Positions 60,101 to 64,000 of a stretch of 64,000 bases of DNA are shown here, piece by piece (position 1 is the stretch's first letter; the number at the start of each line of letters is the position of its first letter). The position numbers and the translations under genes were made by a program. The stretch covers positions 178,970 through 242,969 of the forward strand of contig CAZIZN010000005.1 of the NCBI GenBank assembly GCA_964543795.1. The letters are read 5' to 3'. The notes under the pieces are model-generated. The model saw nothing but the letters and a program-made list of their open reading frames with translations. It was not told the DNA's origin and did not search any database. Source of the DNA: JACKIC01 sp964543795 (GTDB taxonomy: Bacteria; Planctomycetota; UBA1135; UBA2386).

Positions 60101-60630
60101 GCGCAAGTCCTCGGAGGTCGTGGTCGGCGCGACCAGGGTGAGAGCAACTCTACGTGCCAGGGCTTGCGATCGTCCGCGGGCCGACGCGATGCCGTGGAGC
60201 CGCCGGCGCGGCCGGCCGGCGGCAGCGGACTGTCAGGCCTCGAGCACGACCGCCTGGAGGCAGCCCCGACCAGCACCACGACCGCGAGGACCAGGAGTGC
60301 CATGGCGCTCCCATCCAGGAGCGAAAGGGCGCCGTGCTTCGAGATCAGGAGGTCGGGCCGCAGCGCAGAAAGCACGCGGAGGCCCAACAGCCCGGCCAAG
60401 GCAACGGCGGCGGCGAGGCGCGTCGGTCGGGGCCTGAGAACGAGGCACGCCGTCGCCCCGATCCCCAGCACGACCGCAGCGCCGCCAGCGTAGGGGACCG
60501 TCATCCCGAGCACAGCGGGGAAGGCAACGTAGGCCACGAGCATCAGGAACGACAGGAACACCACGGCTCCGCACGCGTCGTGCCAGGGGTTCCGCGGAGC
60601 GTGGTCTCGAGGAGCGGTATCGGCTCTCAT
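59758..60630 (-). CDS. Small membrane protein whose frame runs on into the DUF4256 gene (possible frameshift)
   Basis: The credible part is residues 1-~125 (60630 to about 60256), with four hydrophobic segments (GAVVFLSFLMLVAYVAFPA, AAVVLGIGATACLVL, AAAVALAGLLGLRVL, AMALLVLAVVVLVGA). After that the frame becomes Arg/Ser/Pro-rich, typical of an out-of-frame reading, and continues to 59758 across DUF4256. Another frame on the same strand reaches a stop at 60233, so a one-base indel near 60250-60260 would give a 130-residue protein. Either an assembly error or a real frameshift. Confidence 0.4.
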   Translation of the reverse strand: MRADTAPRDHAPRNPWHDACGAVVFLSFLMLVAYVAFPAVLGMTVPYAGGAAVVLGIGATACLVLRPRPTRLAAAVALAGLLGLRVLSALRPDLLISKHGALSLLDGSAMALLVLAVVVLVGAASRRSCSRPDSPLPPAGRAGGSTASRRPADDRKPWHVELLSPWSRRPRPPRTCACPAASTTCCRRCTTASNRTRTGTQASPGPTCTSDSCATPPHCDRFAKWKRPAANRTSSAGSSRSSRSSSSTVPPRARRAAAASATTTTPSTHARRTSRRAAPSRPPPPWASTC

Positions 60631-60743
60631 GGTTCATCCATCCTGGCGGACGTGACGTCTGCCACGCTCCGCCGCGGACCGCGCGCGGTCGCTTGACCTC
60701 GGCGTTCCGCGCGGCTCGCCGGCTCCTTCGTGAAGTGGGAAGT

Positions 60744-61172
60744 CTACCGCTCGGCGACTCGTGCCTCACTCTCACGCCTCCTGCAAGCTACCGGCATCAA
60801 GACCGCGACCGCCGTGCTCATGAGCAGGCTCGCGGCGACGACCAGACGGTCGGCCCCGAGGGCCCCGGAGAAGACGGCAAGGCCGAGTCCCGACCAGTAG
60901 ACACCGAGCAACCACGAGGCCGCGCACCGGCGATGGCCCTGAAACGCCAAGAGGATCCACACGAACTCGAACAGGGCAACCAGGTTGGCGATCGCAATGA
61001 TGGGACCGAGCCAGAAGACGAACAGGTCCCGGCCGTGCTCCCACAGCCGAACGCCGACGATCCAAACGGTGAATGACACTGGCCCGAGTAGCCACGCTCT
61101 GCGCGGGAACCTCGGCGCAGGCGGCTGCTCGCGAGGTCTTGGCGGCCGCTGAGGGTCGTCGTGTCCGTCCAT
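60744..61172 (-). CDS. Small four-helix membrane protein
   Basis: A 142-residue protein. A Pro/Arg-rich N-terminus (1-25) precedes four predicted helices (LLGPVSFTVWIVGVRLW, LFVFWLGPIIAIANLVALF, WLLGVYWSGLGLAVFSG and LVVAASLLMSTAVAVLM), then a basic/acidic tail. No family is recognised. It sits in the accessory tail of the window among other small minus-strand genes. Intervals 60631-60743 and 61173-61401 show no further gene. Confidence 0.55.
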   Translation of the reverse strand: MDGHDDPQRPPRPREQPPAPRFPRRAWLLGPVSFTVWIVGVRLWEHGRDLFVFWLGPIIAIANLVALFEFVWILLAFQGHRRCAASWLLGVYWSGLGLAVFSGALGADRLVVAASLLMSTAVAVLMPVACRRRESEARVAER

Positions 61173-61401
61173 CGCAAAGGCCGAACCGAGGTTTTTGTCG
61201 AGGCGTCGGTCGATGGCGAAGAATCGCTTCAGGAACTCGGTCCAGGAGAGGCGCGTGCCCTGACGTTGTGGTCGCGCACGCCCAGTCCGAGACCGACCGG
61301 ATCAGGTGCGCGCACAGCCGTGAGCTTGCGGATGCACGATCCGGTCACTCCGAGCGGCAACCGAGCGCTGCTGCATTCCTGATGGTTCTGGGTGGTCATG
61401 C

Positions 61402-62424
61402 TCAGAAGTGGAAGACCACAGCCAGCTCCAACTCCACCGAAAAGTCCTCGCGAGCAATGGGACTGTCTCGCACATCGCCATCGTAGTACTGGAACTCCAG
61501 GCCGGATACGACCTGGAAATGATCGCTGACGAATCGACGATCGACGATACGCAGGCCAGCGGAGCGGTATCCGCCATCCAGGTCCGTCTCCGCAAGTCCA
61601 GACGCGACAGCCTCTGATGGGCTCACCCCGAAATCTCTGTTCAAGTTGTTGCTGTCGGCAAACGTCAAATACAGGAAAGCCTCCGTCCCGCCGCCATCCT
61701 GACGGGAACCGAAGCGGTGTCCTACGAAAAGGAAGCCGAGTACGCCGAAATCGCTGTCTCCGACGGAGATCCGACTGCCGACGTAATTGCGCCAATCCCC
61801 GTCGAAGGCATACCTCACCTCGGTCGTGCCCGTGAACTCGTCATCCCTCTCATCGAGGCCGTCCAGTCTGCCTTCGTCCGAATCGCCTGCCTCACGTTCG
61901 CCGTCCAAGCCCAGATCGACTTGGACATACCATTGATCCTCGAGGCGAGTCGTCCAGGAGAGTTCGAGGCCCTCCCAGGAGAACAGATGGTTTCCCGTTC
62001 TCCATTGGATGACCGCGACCGGATCCAATTCAACCTCGTACTCATCCGAACCCGCGTAGGCGTTTTCATACTCGACACCCAAACCAACGGCAAAGCCCCA
62101 GCCACCACCGCGGGTGAAGTCCGGGGTGAACGGCAGAGGAAACAGCGGTGCCCCATCTTCAGCTCGATCTGTTGTGGGCCCGACGAGCTCGCCGGCACGT
62201 TCCTGGATCGGCCGTTGGGCACGACCGACGGCGGCGACAGCCGCTGCGACGGGGGCGTCATGGCCCTCGGCGTCGATCGCGATCGGTTTACGCGAACCGG
62301 ACACGTAGGAGTGGGTGGTGTCACTCCCCACCTCCCATGCGCCCGGGCTGCTTTCCACCGATGAGCAGCCAGACAGCACGGCGAGCACGGAGGCAAGTGC
62401 CACGCGAAGAACTCTGCTCGTCAT
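61402..62424 (-). CDS. MipA/OmpV-family outer membrane protein with lipobox
   Basis: A 340-residue protein from an ATG at 62424. The signal MTSRVLRVALASVLAVLSGC ends in a lipobox Cys20. After a ~90-residue linker the barrel begins with WGFAVGLGVEYENAYAGSDE, the MipA/OmpV signature (Y-x-G-S-D-x-Y). Alternating beta strands follow (SWEGLELSWTTRL, WYVQVDLGL, NYVGSRISVGD, SVELELAVVFHF), and the final Phe suits a barrel terminus. The lipobox is unusual for this family and may be a cleavage site look-alike. Envelope location is inferred. Confidence 0.75.
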   Translation of the reverse strand: MTSRVLRVALASVLAVLSGCSSVESSPGAWEVGSDTTHSYVSGSRKPIAIDAEGHDAPVAAAVAAVGRAQRPIQERAGELVGPTTDRAEDGAPLFPLPFTPDFTRGGGWGFAVGLGVEYENAYAGSDEYEVELDPVAVIQWRTGNHLFSWEGLELSWTTRLEDQWYVQVDLGLDGEREAGDSDEGRLDGLDERDDEFTGTTEVRYAFDGDWRNYVGSRISVGDSDFGVLGFLFVGHRFGSRQDGGGTEAFLYLTFADSNNLNRDFGVSPSEAVASGLAETDLDGGYRSAGLRIVDRRFVSDHFQVVSGLEFQYYDGDVRDSPIAREDFSVELELAVVFHF

Positions 62425-62909
62425 GCGGCTGATGGTACGGACGGTCCGAGCAACGGCAAGACTGTGCAACCTGGAACATGGGTAACACTTCTGACCAGGC
62501 ATGTGGGTGACACTGCGTCGCGTTTCCGCGAGGGACTGCGCCGGCCGTCCGCGTGCTTCGTCGACGTGCAGCACGGGGTGCTGATCGCCCCCCAGGCTAA
62601 CGGTCTCTCCATTGAGGGCGGAGGGCCTCAAGAGACTCGGGCAGCCTGGCACAACCGGGTACACAGTGATGCACGTGGCCGGGTCGTTCAACTCCGGTGA
62701 GCACGCCACCCTGGCTCGCCGATATCGCGACGTACCGCGACTGAGAGCGGAGAATGTTCGACGCGCCGATCACGTAGAGCAGAGTGTCGATCTTGGATGC
62801 CGTCGTGTCGCCTATGATTACCAGCAACTGCTGGTAGTCGAGATGGCGAGTGGGCGCTTCGCGGTGTAGTCCGTATCCGAAGCGTCGGAGCAGCGTCTCC
62901 GTTTCGCTC
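62425..62909. other. Gene-poor stretch with IS-like relics
   Basis: No intact gene is supported here. AT content is higher than in the rest of the window. Two similar ~20 bp blocks, AACCTGGAACATGGGTAACAC (62468-62488) and ACCAGGCATGTGGGTGACAC (62494-62513), recur 26 bp apart and resemble the repeated termini of IS elements. On the minus strand a fragment (LNGETVSLGGDQHPVLHVDE) has the look of a transposase C-terminus without the rest. Confidence 0.35.
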
Positions 62910-63337
62910 ATGCTCTGGCAGGGGCACAAGCCAGTCGAAGCCGGTCAGGCCAATACCTGCCATCGTGTCCGACAACTCGCCCGCAACAGATCTCGCTGGG
63001 AGGTATGACACGCAAGCAGGATGTTCTGCAGTGGCCGAATGGTGCAGGAGTAGCCATGGCGCTCGCGGGAGAGATCTGAGTTGATTCAGCGGAGGACGAA
63101 CCGGCCCTACGGAGTGCCGAATCCTCCGCGGAGGATATCGTTGAACGCGTGGAGATTCCCATGCCAATCGTGGTCGACCAGCGCTGCACGACTGAAAGCC
63201 TCGGCGAAGCCGTCGAGGGGCTGAACACACTGGCCGTCGATTTCAACAACCGGCTTGGCACGCATTACGTCTTTGGCGTGCAGCCGCCGGCGCTTCTTGG
63301 GGCGCCGGGGCGCCGGTCGGCTGCTGCGTGTAGTCAC
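62910..63337 (-). pseudogene. Decayed barstar-like (ribonuclease inhibitor family) gene
   Basis: From a GTG at 63337 the frame reads VVEIDGQCVQPLDGFAEAF, then HDWHGNLHAFNDILRGGFGT, a near-perfect barstar-family core. A stop follows at GGFGTP. Translation past it gives GRFVLR, a second stop, INSDLSRERHGYS and HTSQRDLLRA, again matching the family. The FDWLVPLPE end is found in another frame at ~62915-62951. So at least two nonsense changes and one frameshift are present. Its GTG overlaps the stop of the upstream gene (GTGA). Confidence 0.7.
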
Positions 63338-63843
63338 GCCGCCTCTTGCGACGGGCGCGGCAGGTGGATCATGTGCTTGCGGAAGTTCAGCACGGTTCCC
63401 GCGAAGACGTTCGTGACCACGAACGCGATGGGGATCTCAGGTTCGACGTCGAGTACGACCTCAGCGCTGAATCCGCGGGTCCGGAGAAAGGCTGCGGCGG
63501 CGTGGGCGGCGGCGGCGGGGTCGTCCGCGACCAGCCCGATGCTCGCGGTCGCCGAGCCGAGCCGCTGCATGACGGCAGGGTCCGGGTAGTTGATAATTGT
63601 CCCGTCCCACATGATGGAGCGCAGCACGTTGGACGAGTTTGCCTGGAACCGCTCGCGCACGCCGTGTTGGGCGAGCAGATCGACAATCGTGGCCTTGGCC
63701 GCGGGCGACGCCGCAGTGAATATGCGGGAACCGACGTCCGGGAAGGGGAGCGGGTTGCGACCCCTGATGATCAGCGTGAGCCACGCGATCAAGAGGAGAA
63801 CAAGAACGAGTGCGGGAACACCAAGCCAAAGTGGAACGAACAT
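63334..63843 (-). CDS. Membrane-anchored hypothetical protein coupled to the barstar relic
   Basis: A 169-residue protein with one N-terminal transmembrane helix (~5-25, VPALVLVLLLIAWLTLII) and a soluble alpha/beta domain. Conserved-looking parts are ATIVDLLAQHGVRERF, VLRSIMWDGTIINYPD, SIGLVADDPAAAAHAAAAF and LNFRKHMIHLPRP. No family name is recognised with confidence. It overlaps the barstar-like pseudogene by 4 bp, so the two were an operon. Small unlinked genes of this kind are common in integron cassettes. Confidence 0.65.
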   Translation of the reverse strand: MFVPLWLGVPALVLVLLLIAWLTLIIRGRNPLPFPDVGSRIFTAASPAAKATIVDLLAQHGVRERFQANSSNVLRSIMWDGTIINYPDPAVMQRLGSATASIGLVADDPAAAAHAAAAFLRTRGFSAEVVLDVEPEIPIAFVVTNVFAGTVLNFRKHMIHLPRPSQEAA

Positions 63844-63861
63844 CGACTCCTCGGGGGTCGG

Positions 63862-63926
63862 TATAACGGATCGGCCGCTGAGCCGGTAGCCGCGCGAGGG
63901 CTTCAGCTCTCGCGGTTGCGTTGATA
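63862..63926. other. attC-like hairpin region
   Basis: TATAACG (63862-63868) and CGTTGATA (63919-63926) form imperfect inverted ends. GGCCGC inside the left end can pair with GCGGTT inside the right (with G-T pairs), and a central hairpin CGCGAGGGC/GCTCTCGCG (63893-63914) lies between. Size (65 bp) fits an integron recombination site, but the 7 bp core differs from GTTRRRY. The rest of 63844-64000 shows no gene. Confidence 0.25.
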
Positions 63927-64000
63927 GCGGCTAGTCGGCTCCTGCTGTCGACGGCGGTGTGAATCCGCCTGATTCCGGCGGTCAGAGCGGCGGCGACGAT

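Overview
The window is high-GC DNA (most codons end in G or C) with the gene content of a planctomycete-like heterotroph. It holds a large DUF1587/1595/1592/1588/1585 cytochrome-type protein, many big secreted VCBS/FG-GAP, SBBP and beta-helix proteins, an LPS-type envelope complement (MipA/OmpV, lipoproteins, an ABC-2 polysaccharide exporter permease) and carbohydrate catabolism. I infer a high-GC member of the Planctomycetota; nothing here fixes the genus. One run of 100 Ns at 48228-48327 marks a scaffold gap, so this is a draft assembly.

Layout. 1-5.8 kb: the N-terminal part of an isocitrate dehydrogenase, a GT22 mannosyltransferase, and a minus-strand operon (secreted protein, histidine kinase, OmpR regulator, secreted hypothetical). 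5.9-10.7 kb: the DUF1592 protein, dihydrolipoyl dehydrogenase and an Rsm22-like methyltransferase. 10.8-15.9 kb: a lipoprotein and two tandem secreted paralogues. 15.9-36.3 kb: a catabolic region holding an FAH-family hydrolase, LutCBA, a zinc alcohol dehydrogenase, a UxaA-type dehydratase, a coupled lactonase/SDR pair and a ribose-type sugar ABC transporter, interleaved with a beta-helix/FG-GAP protein, TerC, an ExbD-like protein, a CDGSH protein, a secretin-N lipoprotein and a LuxR-type regulator. 36.4-44.3 kb: a membrane protein plus winged-helix regulator, IspH, DUF2339, an esterase, an ACT protein and a thioredoxin/alpha-toroid protein. 44.3-50.5 kb: a 2-oxoacid dehydrogenase locus (lipA, E1alpha-2, E1beta, E2, E1alpha-1). 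50.7-59.5 kb: MenA, secreted proteins, a LamG/AXE1 esterase, CysQ, an ABC-2 permease and an SBBP protein. 59.5-64 kb: an accessory tail with DUF4256, small membrane proteins, MipA/OmpV, a decayed barstar-like gene, a possible IS scar and an attC-like hairpin.

How the genes fit together. The FAH hydrolase, dehydrogenases, UxaA dehydratase, lactonase and sugar importer match the steps of a non-phosphorylative 6-deoxysugar (L-fucose/L-rhamnose type) pathway ending in pyruvate plus L-lactate. LutABC would oxidise the lactate to pyruvate, and the 2-oxoacid dehydrogenase complex (E3 encoded separately at 8.2-9.6 kb) could feed acetyl-CoA. The pathway assignment is inferred from families and context.

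The most distinctive feature is a dispersed ~40 bp intergenic repeat, with nine units at six sites between 8.2 and 30.8 kb. Three sites carry inverted pairs able to form long hairpins. The outer end of the repeat usually abuts or supplies the stop codon of the neighbouring gene. A second recurring theme is a set of seven exported proteins that appear to share a C-terminal beta-rich module.
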